Shown: one piece after another, positions 15,272-23,570 of the stretch
Numbering within the stretch: position 1 is the first letter of the stretch
Layout of the letters: every line of letters begins with the position of its first letter
Assembly: GCA_946407465.1 (NCBI GenBank)
Contig: CAMJOD010000003.1
Coordinates: 1-38,804, forward strand
DNA: 38,804 nt
Direction: 5' to 3'
Source: an uncultured Clostridia bacterium
GTDB lineage: Bacteria; Bacillota; Clostridia; Oscillospirales; Acutalibacteraceae
Program-made: the position numbers and the translations under genes
The notes under the pieces: generated by a model
The model's input: only the letters and a program-made list of their open reading frames with translations
What the model was told of the DNA's origin: nothing
Databases searched by the model: none

Positions 15272-15313
15272 TAATTCGTAATTCTTAATGCGTAATGCAT
15301 AATTAACGAATAG
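15272..15313. repeat. AATTCGTAATTCTTAATGCG-type intergenic repeat
   Basis: Tandem imperfect heptamer-like units (TAATTCG, TAATTCT, TAATGCG, TAATGCA, TAATTAACG) right after ung; similar units follow the terminator (15352-15375) and recur at 21754-21778, 26736-26752 and 30041-30060. Confidence 0.6.
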
Positions 15314-15351
15314 AAAAAGCCTTCTTGTTTTGATAACGGGAAGGCTTTTTT
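15314..15351 (+). terminator. Intrinsic terminator of the exonuclease-ung transcript
   Basis: AAAAAGCCTTC (15314-15324) and GAAGGCTTTTT (15340-15350) pair perfectly, the stem extends inward as TTGTT/AACGG, and a T-run follows. Confidence 0.9.
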
Positions 15352-15430
15352 AAATTCTTAATTCTTTATGCGTAATGTATCATCAAACGGTAACAATCCT
15401 GTCATATTTTGCTTTAATTCTAAAAAGTGA

Positions 15431-15459
15431 TTGCAATAGTGAAAATATTTGTATATAAT
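15431..15459 (+). promoter_or_regulatory. Promoter of the NCS2 permease gene
   Basis: TTGCAA (15431-15436) and TATAAT (15454-15459), spacing 17. The ~50-nt leader is too short for a purine riboswitch, and none is seen. Confidence 0.75.
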
Positions 15460-15514
15460 GTATGAGTGGAAAAATTTCGACCTTTTCCGCAAAAATTTTC
15501 AGGAGGGAAAATCT

Positions 15515-16900
15515 TTGGAAAAACTATTTCATCTCAAAGAGCATGGAACCAACGTCAGAACAGAGATTATCGCCGGTTTGACCACATTTTTAACCATGGC
15601 GTACATCATCTTTCTGAACCCCACCGTTATCGGTCAGAGCAACCCGGCGTTTGCGGCGGCGGGTTATGAGGGCGCAATGGCGGACAGCGCGGTGTTTACC
15701 GCTACCTGTATCGGCGCGGCGCTCGGCACATGGCTGATTGGCTGGCTGTCCAACTATCCGATGGCGCAGGCGCCCGGTCTGGGACTCAACGCTGTGTTCG
15801 CCTACACACTCTGCATCGGCTTCGGTCTCTCGCCCAACGCGGCGCTGGCAGCTGTGTTTATCGGCGGCGTGTTCTTCATTCTGCTCACCGTCACAGGCGC
15901 CAGAAAGGCAATCGTGGAGGCAATTCCGTTCAGCCTCAAAAAGGCTATCTCCGCCGGTATCGGCTTGTTTATCGCGTTGATCGGCTTCTCCAATGCCGGT
16001 ATCGTTATCGGTCAGAGCCAAGGCGCCGCTACTGCGGTTGACCTCGCCAGCTTCACCGAGCCGTCTGTTATTCTCGCTCTTGTGGGATTGATTATTATGA
16101 CGATTCTGGTTATCCAGAAGGTACCCGGTGCGATTTTTGTCGGCATGATTATCACCGCCGTCCTCGGCAACATCTGTCAGTTTGTGTTTAATATTCCGAT
16201 GGGCATCACCACTCCCACCAGCTGGGTGCCGCATGTGGACTTCTCCATGTTCGGCAAGTGCTTTGTCGGCTTCCCCGAGCTGTTCTCCGCGCCTATCGCT
16301 TCGATTATCGCGGTGCTCATCACCCTGCTGATGGTCGATATGTTTGACACCATCGGCACACTCATCGGCGCTGCCGACAAGGCAGGCTATCTCGACGAGA
16401 ACGGCAATCTGCCAAAAATCGAGAGAGCTATGCTCGCCGACGCCATCGCGACCTCCGCAGGCGCTGTGTTCGGCACCTCGACCGTCACCACCTATGTAGA
16501 GTCCACCTCCGGCATCGCGGCAGGCGGCAGAACCGGTCTGACCTCCACCGTCACCGGTCTTTGTTTCGCGTTTGCGCTGGTGCTCTCTCCGCTGCTCGGC
16601 TTTGTTCCCACCGCGGCGACCGCACCCGTGCTGATTATCGTCGGCATTATGATGTGCTCCGCGCTCAAGGACATTGACTGGGGTGACCTCGAAGTCGCGT
16701 TCCCCTGCTTCTTCACTGTTGTGGGTATGCCGTTCTTCTACTCCATCACCGACGGTATCGCGTTCGGCTTCCTCTCCTTTATCATCGTAAAGCTTGCAAG
16801 AGCCAAGTTCAAGGAAGTACATCCGCTCATGTATGTCATCAGCGGTCTGTTTATCCTGATGTATGTCATCACCGGCTTGCAGGCGCTCGGCGTAGTCTGA
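15515..16900 (+). CDS. NCS2-family purine permease (AzgA/PbuG-like)
   Basis: 461 aa from TTG 15515; AGGAGGG is 8 nt upstream, while the ORF-track ATG at 15449 lies on the -10 element. The protein imports a purine base, probably adenine, guanine or hypoxanthine. Landmarks of the AzgA/PbuG branch are GLTTFLTMAYIIFLNP (TM1), APGLGLNAVFAY (TM3), LMVDMFDTIGTLIGAAD near residue 280 (TM8, substrate site), and TSTVTTYVESTSGIAAGGRTG in parts (TM10). About 12-14 hydrophobic segments. Monocistronic with promoter and terminator. The exact base is not readable from sequence. Confidence 0.92.
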   Translation: MEKLFHLKEHGTNVRTEIIAGLTTFLTMAYIIFLNPTVIGQSNPAFAAAGYEGAMADSAVFTATCIGAALGTWLIGWLSNYPMAQAPGLGLNAVFAYTLCIGFGLSPNAALAAVFIGGVFFILLTVTGARKAIVEAIPFSLKKAISAGIGLFIALIGFSNAGIVIGQSQGAATAVDLASFTEPSVILALVGLIIMTILVIQKVPGAIFVGMIITAVLGNICQFVFNIPMGITTPTSWVPHVDFSMFGKCFVGFPELFSAPIASIIAVLITLLMVDMFDTIGTLIGAADKAGYLDENGNLPKIERAMLADAIATSAGAVFGTSTVTTYVESTSGIAAGGRTGLTSTVTGLCFAFALVLSPLLGFVPTAATAPVLIIVGIMMCSALKDIDWGDLEVAFPCFFTVVGMPFFYSITDGIAFGFLSFIIVKLARAKFKEVHPLMYVISGLFILMYVITGLQALGVV

Positions 16901-16923
16901 TTTGTAAAAATTCATCCGTAAAC

Positions 16924-16960
16924 AAAGACCTCTCAGGCGAAAACCCGAGAGGTCTTTTCT
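16924..16960. terminator. Terminator between the permease and gpmI, probably bidirectional
   Basis: AAAGACCTCTC (16924-16934) and GAGAGGTCTTT (16947-16957), perfect 11-bp stem; TTTT on the plus side and a shorter T-rich end on the minus side, between converging genes. Confidence 0.88.
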
Positions 16961-16975
16961 ATATTTGTGATAAAA

Positions 16976-18496
16976 TCAGATGATAATGCTCTTGCCGGTC
17001 ATTTCCGCAGGCTGCTCCAAGCCCATGATTTTGAGCATGGTGGGCGCAATGTCCGCCAAAACGCCGCCGTCGCGCAGCTGACAGTCATAGCCGATGACGC
17101 AGAAGGGAACAGGGTTGGTGGTGTGTGCGGTGAACGGTTCGCCGTTTTCGTCAATCATCTTGTCGGCGTTGCCGTGGTCAGCGGTAATCAGTGCCACGCC
17201 GTCCATGTCGCGGATAGCGGAAACCACCTGACCCACGCAGTCATCAACCGCCTCAACCGCCTTGACAGCCGCGTCAAATACGCCGGTGTGACCGACCATG
17301 TCGCAGTTGGCAAAATTGAGGATAATCATGTCATAGACGCCGCTGTGAATCGCGTCCACAAGCTTGTCCTTGACCTCGTAGGCGCTCATTTCGGGCTGCA
17401 AGTCATAGGTCGCAACCGAGGGAGACTTGACCAAAATTCTGTCCTCGCCCTCATAGACCTTTTCAACACCGCCGTTAAAGAAGAAGGTTACATGCGCGTA
17501 CTTTTCGGTTTCAGCAATGCGCAGCTGCTTCATGCCGAGAGAGGAGATGTATTCGCCCATGGTGTTGGTGAGCTTCTGCGGCTTGAAGGCGATATGCACG
17601 TTGGGCATGGTCGCGTCGTACTGCGTCATGCAGACGTAGTAGAGCGGGAAGAAGCCGTTTCTGCGCTCAAAGCCCTTGAAGTCGGGGTCAACCAGTGTTC
17701 TGGTGATTTCGCGCGCTCTGTCAGGACGGAAATTGTAGAAGATAACGCTGTCGTTTGCCTTGACGGTGGCGCCGCCCTTGACGACAATCGGAACCACAAA
17801 CTCGTCGGTCACGTTGTTGGCGTAGCTGTCCTTGACCGCCTGAACGGGGCAGTCCGCCGCAACGCCCTCGCCGTAGACAATAGCCGCATACGCTTTTTCA
17901 ACGCGCTCCCAGCGGTTGTCTCTGTCCATGGCGTAGTATCTGCCCATGACAGTGGCGATTTTGCCGACGCCGATTCTCTCACAGGCTGCCACAGCGTCCG
18001 CCACATATTCCGCCGCGCTGGACGGAGGCACGTCGCGGCCGTCGAGGAACGCGTGAATATAGACGTTCTGCAAGCCTTTTTTCTTGCAAAGCTCCAGAAT
18101 ACCGTAGAGGTGCGTGTTGTGGCTGTGAACGCCGCCGGGTGAGAGCAGACCCATCAGGTGCAGGTCGCTGTTGTTTTGGAGAGCGTTGTCGATAGCCGCT
18201 ACGATTTCTTCGTTGTCCTTGAGCTTGTCGTCGTCGATGGTTTTGGTGATGCGGGTCAGCTCCTGATAGACAATTCTGCCCGCGCCGATGTTGGTATGTC
18301 CAACCTCACTGTTGCCCATCTGACCGTCGGGCAGACCAACGTCCATGCCCGAAGCGCCGATTTGGGTCACAGGATTCTCCTTGAACAGCTTGTCAATGTT
18401 GGGCGTGTTGGCAGCGAGAATGGCGTTTGCCTTTTCCTCGCCTTTTTTGCCGCAGCCAAAGCCGTCGAGAATCATCAGGATTAAAGGTTTTTTCAT
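16976..18496 (-). CDS. gpmI: 2,3-bisphosphoglycerate-independent phosphoglycerate mutase
   Basis: 506 aa, standard length. It interconverts 3- and 2-phosphoglycerate using two metal ions and a phosphoserine. LMILDGFGCG holds the first metal Asp, GQMGNSEVGHTNIGAGR the catalytic Ser, and ITADHGNADKM together with GHTGVFDA the remaining metal ligands of the alkaline-phosphatase-like domain. AAAGGA precedes ATG 18496. Downstream of tpiA on the same strand with a 130-nt gap containing a repeat, so it may have its own promoter. Confidence 0.97.
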   Translation of the reverse strand: MKKPLILMILDGFGCGKKGEEKANAILAANTPNIDKLFKENPVTQIGASGMDVGLPDGQMGNSEVGHTNIGAGRIVYQELTRITKTIDDDKLKDNEEIVAAIDNALQNNSDLHLMGLLSPGGVHSHNTHLYGILELCKKKGLQNVYIHAFLDGRDVPPSSAAEYVADAVAACERIGVGKIATVMGRYYAMDRDNRWERVEKAYAAIVYGEGVAADCPVQAVKDSYANNVTDEFVVPIVVKGGATVKANDSVIFYNFRPDRAREITRTLVDPDFKGFERRNGFFPLYYVCMTQYDATMPNVHIAFKPQKLTNTMGEYISSLGMKQLRIAETEKYAHVTFFFNGGVEKVYEGEDRILVKSPSVATYDLQPEMSAYEVKDKLVDAIHSGVYDMIILNFANCDMVGHTGVFDAAVKAVEAVDDCVGQVVSAIRDMDGVALITADHGNADKMIDENGEPFTAHTTNPVPFCVIGYDCQLRDGGVLADIAPTMLKIMGLEQPAEMTGKSIII

Positions 18497-18515
18497 ATAG
18501 AATCCTTTCGTTTTG

Positions 18516-18572
18516 TAGAGTTAAGAGTTAAGAGTGGAGAGTTGAGATTAGGGTCGCTTCGCTCCGAATTAC
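18516..18572. repeat. Intergenic repeat, copy 1 (GAGTTAAGAG...GGGTCGCTTCGCTCCGA)
   Basis: Plus-strand units GAGTTAAGAGTTAAGAGTGGAGAGTTGAG followed by AGGGTCGCTTCGCTCCGA. A close copy lies at 26622-26670 after the L,D-transpeptidase gene. It sits in the gpmI leader. Confidence 0.7.
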
Positions 18573-18626
18573 TATTTTTCGGTCATTACCGCTAATTATA
18601 AATCACCAGCCGATAACTGCTCTATC

Positions 18627-19394
18627 TTATTTGGAAGCCGCTTTTACGATAGCTGCAAATTTTTCCGCAACGAGGGAGGCGCCGCCAATCAGACCGCCGT
18701 CAACGTTAACCTTGGAGAGAAGCTCGTCGGCGTTGGCGTCGTTCATGGAGCCGCCGTACTGAATGGTAACAGCGTCCGCTGCATCCTGGTTGTAGAGCTT
18801 CGCGAGCTGCGCACGGATAAAGGCGCAAACCTCCTCCGCCTGCTCGGCAGTGGCGGTCTTGCCGGTGCCGATAGCCCAAACAGGCTCATAGGCGATAACG
18901 ACGTTCTTCAGCTCTTCCTCGGTGACGCCCCACAGATCGAGCTTGATCTGACGCGCAATGACCTCCTCGGTGATGTTGCACTCGCGCTCCCAGAGCAGCT
19001 CGCCGACGCAGACGATGGGCTTGAGACCGGCAGCCAGAGCAGCCTTGGTTCTCTTGTTGACGGTTTCGTCGGTCTCACCGAAATACTGTCTGCGCTCGCT
19101 GTGACCGAGAACGACGTACTCTACGCCGATTTCCTTGAGCATACCGGTGGAGATTTCGCCGGTGAAAGCGCCGCTTGCAGCCCAGTGGCAGTTCTCGGCG
19201 CCGATTTTGACGTTGGAGCCTGCGGTTGCTTCGATGGCAGCGGCAAGGTCAACATAGGGAACGCATGCGATAACCTCGCAGTCAGCGTCGGCAACAAGAG
19301 GCTTTATCTCGTTGAGCAGCGCGGTGGCTTCCTTGGGAGTCTTGTTCATTTTCCAGTTGCCGGCGATAATCGCTTTTCTTTTTGCTTTATCCAT
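18627..19394 (-). CDS. tpiA: Triosephosphate isomerase
   Basis: 255 aa. It interconverts dihydroxyacetone phosphate and glyceraldehyde 3-phosphate. GNWKMNK contains the substrate Asn/Lys, YVVLGHSERRQYF the electrophilic His, and AYEPVWAIGTGKTA the catalytic Glu and the start of loop 6; IQYGGSMNDAN and GGLIGGASL bind phosphate. AAAGGGA lies ~10 nt upstream of ATG 19394. Between pgk and gpmI on the same strand, forming a glycolytic cluster; a stable hairpin 30 nt upstream could tune its expression. Confidence 0.97.
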   Translation of the reverse strand: MDKAKRKAIIAGNWKMNKTPKEATALLNEIKPLVADADCEVIACVPYVDLAAAIEATAGSNVKIGAENCHWAASGAFTGEISTGMLKEIGVEYVVLGHSERRQYFGETDETVNKRTKAALAAGLKPIVCVGELLWERECNITEEVIARQIKLDLWGVTEEELKNVVIAYEPVWAIGTGKTATAEQAEEVCAFIRAQLAKLYNQDAADAVTIQYGGSMNDANADELLSKVNVDGGLIGGASLVAEKFAAIVKAASK

Positions 19395-19422
19395 AATAAA
19401 AATCCCTTTCTGTTTTAAATAA

Positions 19423-19444
19423 GGGCGACCGGTGAGGGTCGCCC
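19423..19444 (-). promoter_or_regulatory. GC-rich hairpin in the tpiA leader
   Basis: GGGCGACC / GGTCGCCC, 8-bp perfect stem, ending about 28 nt before the tpiA start on the minus strand and followed by TTATTT. It could be an attenuator or the true pgk terminator. Some similarity to the GGGTCGC repeat family. Confidence 0.45.
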
Positions 19445-19547
19445 CGAATGGTTATAATTTAATAATTTAGGTGCAACGTTGTAAAAACGTCACCATATCC
19501 ACAAGGTCAAACGCGCCGTTGATGATACTATCCTAAATAGCAATCTG

Positions 19548-19609
19548 TCAAAAGGCGCCCTGCCCACCGTGGCAACGGTCAAAAGGCGCCCTGCCAGCCG
19601 TGGCAACGG
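19548..19609. repeat. Two tandem 31-nt repeats abutting the pgk stop codon
   Basis: TCAAAAGGCGCCCTGCC-xx-CCGTGGCAACGG occurs at 19548-19578 and 19579-19609, differing at two bases. Each unit holds a CCGT/ACGG mini-hairpin and, read on the minus strand, GGCGCC followed by TTTT. A degenerate third unit may lie near 19505. The copy next to pgk ends one base before its stop codon. Confidence 0.8.
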
Positions 19610-19610
19610 C

Positions 19611-20819
19611 TTATTTGTCGGCGATTACGGCGATGCCGGGAAGGGTCTTGCCTTCGAGATATTCGAGAGAAGCGCCGCCGCCGGTGGAAATGTGGCTCAT
19701 CTTGTCGGCAAAACCGAGCTGAATAACAGCCGCTGCGCTGTCGCCGCCGCCGATGATGGTGGTAGCGTCGGTCTCAGCCAGAGCCTTGGCAACCGCGATG
19801 GTGCCTGCCGCGAGGGTCGGGTTCTCAAATACGCCCATGGGTCCGTTCCAAACAACGGTCTTGGCGTTCTTGACAGCCTCAGCAAAGAGAGCCTGTGTCT
19901 CGGTGCCGATGTCGAGACCTTCCATGTCGGCAGGAATCGCGTCAACAGAAACGCACTCAACGTCGATGGGACCGTCGATGGGATTCGGGAACTCAGCCGC
20001 AATCATGGTGTCAACGGGGAGAAGAAGCTGCTTGCCCAGCTCAGCTGCCTTGGCAATCATGTCCTTGCAGTAGTCGAGCTTGGTGTCGTCTACGAGAGAC
20101 TTGCCGACTTCCTTGCCCTGCGCCTTGAGGAAGGTGTAAGCCATGCCGCCGCCGATAATCAGGGTGTCGCACTTCTCAAGCAGGTTGGAGATAACATTGA
20201 GCTTGTCCGCAACCTTTGCGCCGCCGAGAATGGCAACGAAGGGACGAACGGGGTTTTCAACAGCGTTGCCGAGGAAGTTGATTTCCTTCTGCATCAGGTA
20301 ACCGACAGCGGTGTCCTTGATGTGGTCGGTAACGCCCGCGGTGGAGCAGTGAGCGCGGTGAGCGGAGCCAAACGCGTCCATGACGAATACCTCAGCCAGA
20401 GAAGCCAGCTCAGTGGAGAACGGCTCGAGGTTCTTGGTCTCTTCTTTTCTGAAACGGGTGTTCTGCAGAAGCACAACGTCGCCGTCCTTCATCTCGGCAA
20501 CTGCCTTCTTGGCGTTCTCGCCGACAACCTCGTCGTCATTGGCAAAAACAACATCCTGACCGAGGAGCTCGGCAAGACGAACGGCTACGGGAGCCAGGCT
20601 GAATTTTTCTTCGGGACCGTTCTTCGGCTTGCCGAGGTGAGAGCAGAGGATAACCTTGCCGCCGTCGGCAATCAACTTTTTGATAGTGGGCAGAGCAGCG
20701 GTGATTCTGTTGTCATTGGTAATCACGCCGTCCTTGAGAGGTACATTGAAGTCAACGCGAACGAGCACTCTTTTGCCCTTTACATTGATGTCATCAACCG
20801 ATACTTTGTTAAGCTGCAT
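19611..20819 (-). CDS. pgk: Phosphoglycerate kinase
   Basis: 402 aa. It transfers phosphate from 1,3-bisphosphoglycerate to [14 protein letters not shown] (substrate), [25 protein letters not shown], the lysine-rich hinge [24 protein letters not shown] and the C-terminal GGGDSAAA / [13 protein letters not shown] nucleotide and anion-hole motifs are all present; length is standard. AAAGGA precedes ATG 20819. It heads the pgk-tpiA-gpmI group, with a clear promoter; gap (GAPDH) is not in this window. Confidence 0.97.
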   Translation of the reverse strand: MQLNKVSVDDINVKGKRVLVRVDFNVPLKDGVITNDNRITAALPTIKKLIADGGKVILCSHLGKPKNGPEEKFSLAPVAVRLAELLGQDVVFANDDEVVGENAKKAVAEMKDGDVVLLQNTRFRKEETKNLEPFSTELASLAEVFVMDAFGSAHRAHCSTAGVTDHIKDTAVGYLMQKEINFLGNAVENPVRPFVAILGGAKVADKLNVISNLLEKCDTLIIGGGMAYTFLKAQGKEVGKSLVDDTKLDYCKDMIAKAAELGKQLLLPVDTMIAAEFPNPIDGPIDVECVSVDAIPADMEGLDIGTETQALFAEAVKNAKTVVWNGPMGVFENPTLAAGTIAVAKALAETDATTIIGGGDSAAAVIQLGFADKMSHISTGGGASLEYLEGKTLPGIAVIADK

Positions 20820-20883
20820 AGTAAAAACATCCTTTCGCTTGTTAATATTTTGTCATAATACAACGTATTCTACAGACAATTCT

Positions 20884-20912
20884 ATTATAGTATATTTTGC
20901 GTTTTTTATCAA
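20884..20912 (-). promoter_or_regulatory. Promoter of the pgk-tpiA-gpmI group
   Basis: Minus strand TTGATA (20912-20907) and TATAAT (20889-20884), spacing 17; leader ~60 nt. Confidence 0.8.
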
Positions 20913-20939
20913 GTGTCTATGCGGATTTTTTAACACATT

Positions 20940-21458
20940 TTACGAAAAATTATTCACATCGGACCACTTGTGACGGTGCAGCTCGCCCTTGTTTTGGAGC
21001 GCCGGAAAATCCCACTGCCGCAGCACCTCATAGGCGGCAACCGCAACGGAATTGGACAAATTCAGGCTGCGCGCCTCGTCAATCATGGGAATGCGCAGGG
21101 TCGTATCGGGAAACCGCATCAGCACATGCTCGGGTAGTCCGCGCGTCTCTTTTCCAAAGAGCAAAAACGCGTTGTCGGGAAACGCGACGTCGCTGTAGAC
21201 GTGCGTGCCCTTGGTGGAAAAGAGGAAAAAGCTGCCGCCCTTGTTCTTCTCAAAAAAGTCGTCCAAATTCTCATAATAGGTCAAGTCGAGCAGATGCCAG
21301 TAGTCCAGACCGGCACGCTTGAGCTTTTTGTCGTCGATGGCAAAGCCCATGGGCTTGACGATATGCAGGCGTGCGCCGGTTGCCGCGCAGGTGCGCGCGA
21401 TGTTGCCCGTGTTTTGGGGGATTTCCGGCTCCACCAGTACCAGATTGAGTGTTGACAT
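20940..21458 (-). CDS. trmL: tRNA (cytidine/uridine-34 2'-O)-methyltransferase
   Basis: 172 aa SPOUT enzyme that 2'-O-methylates the wobble base of certain leucine tRNAs. The knot motifs are complete: VEPEIPQNTGNIARTCAA (motif 1), LFGKETRGLPE (motif 2, SAM site) and IDEARSLNLSNSVAVAAYE (motif 3). The enzyme consists only of the SPOUT domain, typical for TrmL/YibK. AAAGGA precedes ATG 21458 by about 10 nt. Own promoter upstream; pgk's promoter lies between it and pgk. Confidence 0.93.
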   Translation of the reverse strand: MSTLNLVLVEPEIPQNTGNIARTCAATGARLHIVKPMGFAIDDKKLKRAGLDYWHLLDLTYYENLDDFFEKNKGGSFFLFSTKGTHVYSDVAFPDNAFLLFGKETRGLPEHVLMRFPDTTLRIPMIDEARSLNLSNSVAVAAYEVLRQWDFPALQNKGELHRHKWSDVNNFS

Positions 21459-21505
21459 AGGGTATCCGTCCTTTTTGTTAAAAAATTATTTTACATCTTT
21501 TTTTT

Positions 21506-21534
21506 ATTGTAAATCGTAAAGAATAATAATGCAA
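21506..21534 (-). promoter_or_regulatory. Promoter of trmL
   Basis: Minus strand TTGCAT (21534-21529) and TACAAT (21511-21506), spacing 17. A GCAAG/CTTGC inverted repeat overlaps the -35 (21531-21546). Confidence 0.6.
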
Positions 21535-21570
21535 GTCAAATCTTGCGATTTTCAAAAAGGAGGGAAGGCT

Positions 21571-21753
21571 GTGAGCAAAAACGCTTTGGTAAATATGGTC
21601 AAGGGCGTGGCGGTCGGCATGATTGCAGGCGCCGTGGTGGGGTATGCCGGCAAGTCCGCCGCCGACGAAAATCCAAAAATCCGCAAAAAAATAACGCGCG
21701 TCAAGCGAACCGCCAACGACGTTGCCGACACTGCGAAATATATGTTTAAGTAA
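21571..21753 (+). CDS. Small single-span membrane protein (YtxH-like)
   Basis: 60 aa from GTG 21571, with AAGGAGG 7 nt upstream; the ORF-track start at 21529 is unsupported. Residues ~9-27 (VKGVAVGMIAGAVVGYAG) form one Gly/Ala-rich membrane segment, followed by a basic helix (KIRKKITRVKRT) and a short amphipathic end. The pattern resembles small YtxH-type proteins of unknown role. It faces trmL divergently and stands alone, with no strong promoter that I can define. Confidence 0.72.
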   Translation: MSKNALVNMVKGVAVGMIAGAVVGYAGKSAADENPKIRKKITRVKRTANDVADTAKYMFK

Positions 21754-21819
21754 TTTGTAATTCTTCATTCGTAATTATTGGGGCATAGGAGAGAAGTTTT
21801 CTCCTGCGCCGTACGCAAA

Positions 21820-21844
21820 AACGCTCCCTTGGGTGGGGAGCGTT
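21820..21844 (-). terminator. Terminator of the M23 peptidase gene
   Basis: AACGCTCCC (21820-21828) and GGGAGCGTT (21836-21844) form a 9-bp stem; on the minus strand it ends in TTTTTG, 31 nt after the stop codon. Confidence 0.85.
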
Positions 21845-21874
21845 CTTGCTATAGATAGGTGCAGTTTTCTGCAT

Positions 21875-23284
21875 TTAGGATACATAATCGAGCGGATTCA
21901 TGTATTCGTCGTTCAGGCGAATCTCAAAGTGGAGGTGAGGACCGGTTGCGTTGCCGGTGTCGCCGACATAACCAATTACGTCGCCCTGGTTTACATAGTC
22001 GCCGGTGCTGCACGCGAGTGCGCTTGCGTGACCGTATACCGTCATGTAGCCGTTGCCGTGGTCAATCATGACGTAGTTGCCGTAGCCGCCGCCGTCGTTG
22101 CCCGACCAGATAACGTTGCCGCTTGCCGCAGCGCAGAAGGGCTGACCGTAGTCGTCGCCGCCGGCAATGTCAATGCCGTTGTGCATTCTGCCCCAGCGCC
22201 ATTCCATGTAGCTGGTGATGTTGTGGGTGTGGGGGAAGGGCCAGATAAAGCCGTTGGAGCTGCTGCTGGTGTTGCTGCTTGCAGGCGTTGTTTCCTCGGG
22301 AGCGGATTCTTCCTCCGCCACTTCGGGCTCTGTTGCAGCCTCGGTTGCAGGCTCGGTGGCAGCCTCAGTCGCAGGCTCCGGCTCGGTCTCGGCGACAGGC
22401 GCTTCCTCTGTTACGCTGCTGTTGGGGCGCACATCTTCTTCTTCAACAATCTCAAAGCGTGTGACCGCATCTTCGTCAGGGGTTTCTTCCGCTGCTTTGG
22501 CGGTCTCCTGCATGTCGATAACGGTTTCGTCCTCGACCTCGCCGTCCACAAAGGTGATACGGGTCACAATGCGGAGAACGTTGTCGGAGTCGGGAATATC
22601 CAGCTCGTCAACCCAGTTGGTTGCCAGACGAATGGAAACAACGCTTCTGAAGCTCGCCATCACGTCCGCCAAGTCGGAAGCGTCGCCGTAGCTGAGCGGC
22701 ATAATCTCAACATTGTTGACAAACTCCGCGGTGGTGGAGGGGTCGGTGTAGCAGTTAACAGCGTCGGCAAGCACTTGGTCGAGCGCCGCGGTCAAGCCTT
22801 CGTAGTCGTCCACTACGCCAATCAGCTCGCCGTCCACATACAGACCGCAGTAGCTGTAGTAGCCGTCGGAAGCGGCGTCGTAGTTGTCAACGGATGCGCT
22901 GTACTCCTCCTCATAAGAGGGAACCTCGTTTTGAACTGCCTCATAGCCCTCGGGAACGCCGCCCTTGGGTGCGTCAGCCTTGGCAACCGCTGCCTGCGGT
23001 GTGTTGAAGGTGCCGGTGACAACCGCGCCGACGGTTGCTGCCGACAGCATAATTGCGGTGATGCTTGCCGCAACCGCAAAAAAGGATTTCTTTTTAGGTG
23101 TTCTTTTTTGTTTGGCAGCCTGAACAGCCTTTTTGGTGTTCATGCGCTTGCCGAAGATACCGGTGCGCTTGGTCGCCTTCTTTTGGGAAGGAGCTTTCTT
23201 AGCCTCGGGAAACAGGCTCTCAATCTCCTCAAAGCCGTCGTGGCTGAGGAACATCATTTCTTCGTTGTAATCATTATGTTTCAT
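21875..23284 (-). CDS. Membrane-anchored M23 (LytM-type) peptidase with Glu/Thr-rich linker
   Basis: 469 aa. A cytosolic basic N-terminus (~65 residues, many Lys) precedes one membrane segment (SFFAVAASITAIMLSAATVGAV), so the rest is outside. The middle region (residues ~130-270) is of unknown fold. A low-complexity linker (EPATEAATEPATEAATEP type, ~300-350) leads to the C-terminal M23 domain with RMHNGIDIAGGDD (zinc His and Asp), VYGHAS and GPHLHFEIR (HxH). The zinc set is complete, so cleavage of peptidoglycan cross-bridges is plausible. The layout resembles sporulation- and division-linked M23 proteins, but I cannot assign SpoIIQ or another name. Monocistronic; its leader has a palindrome. 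Confidence 0.9.
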   Translation of the reverse strand: MKHNDYNEEMMFLSHDGFEEIESLFPEAKKAPSQKKATKRTGIFGKRMNTKKAVQAAKQKRTPKKKSFFAVAASITAIMLSAATVGAVVTGTFNTPQAAVAKADAPKGGVPEGYEAVQNEVPSYEEEYSASVDNYDAASDGYYSYCGLYVDGELIGVVDDYEGLTAALDQVLADAVNCYTDPSTTAEFVNNVEIMPLSYGDASDLADVMASFRSVVSIRLATNWVDELDIPDSDNVLRIVTRITFVDGEVEDETVIDMQETAKAAEETPDEDAVTRFEIVEEEDVRPNSSVTEEAPVAETEPEPATEAATEPATEAATEPEVAEEESAPEETTPASSNTSSSSNGFIWPFPHTHNITSYMEWRWGRMHNGIDIAGGDDYGQPFCAAASGNVIWSGNDGGGYGNYVMIDHGNGYMTVYGHASALACSTGDYVNQGDVIGYVGDTGNATGPHLHFEIRLNDEYMNPLDYVS

Positions 23285-23309
23285 TTTTGTTTCTCCTATT
23301 CCTTTAATC

Positions 23310-23325
23310 GTTACAAATATGTAAC
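23310..23325. promoter_or_regulatory. GTTACA-AATA-TGTAAC palindrome at the M23 gene start
   Basis: Perfect 6-bp arms with a 4-nt centre, immediately downstream of the promoter -10, where a bound repressor or RNA hairpin would affect initiation. Confidence 0.55.
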
Positions 23326-23341
23326 AATCTTTACAAAATAT

Positions 23342-23369
23342 ATTATATCAAATATTTTTGAAATTTCAA
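23342..23369 (-). promoter_or_regulatory. Promoter of the M23 peptidase gene
   Basis: Minus strand TTGAAA (23369-23364) and TATAAT (23347-23342), spacing 16. Confidence 0.8.
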
Positions 23370-23570
23370 TAAGAGAAATAAGAAATGGCGAACTTTCTAT
23401 ATTTTGCCTAAGTATAAGCCTGATTTTTCCACGTCATATGCACATACTGCACAATAATTCTTTGCGTAAATTATACGACAAGTAATTTAATCTGTAATCT
23501 TTATACGAATCGTATTATTCTCCTGCTGCAAGCTGTCATTTTTTCGGTGCCGCAAACCGTAACAAAACGG

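Noticed and set aside
15281-15305. Short direct repeats considered as a CRISPR array
   Set aside because: Units are 7-8 nt with no spacers of uniform length and no cas genes in the window.
15460-15514. Purine riboswitch upstream of the NCS2 permease
   Set aside because: Leader ~50 nt without the three-way junction or the conserved loop sequences.
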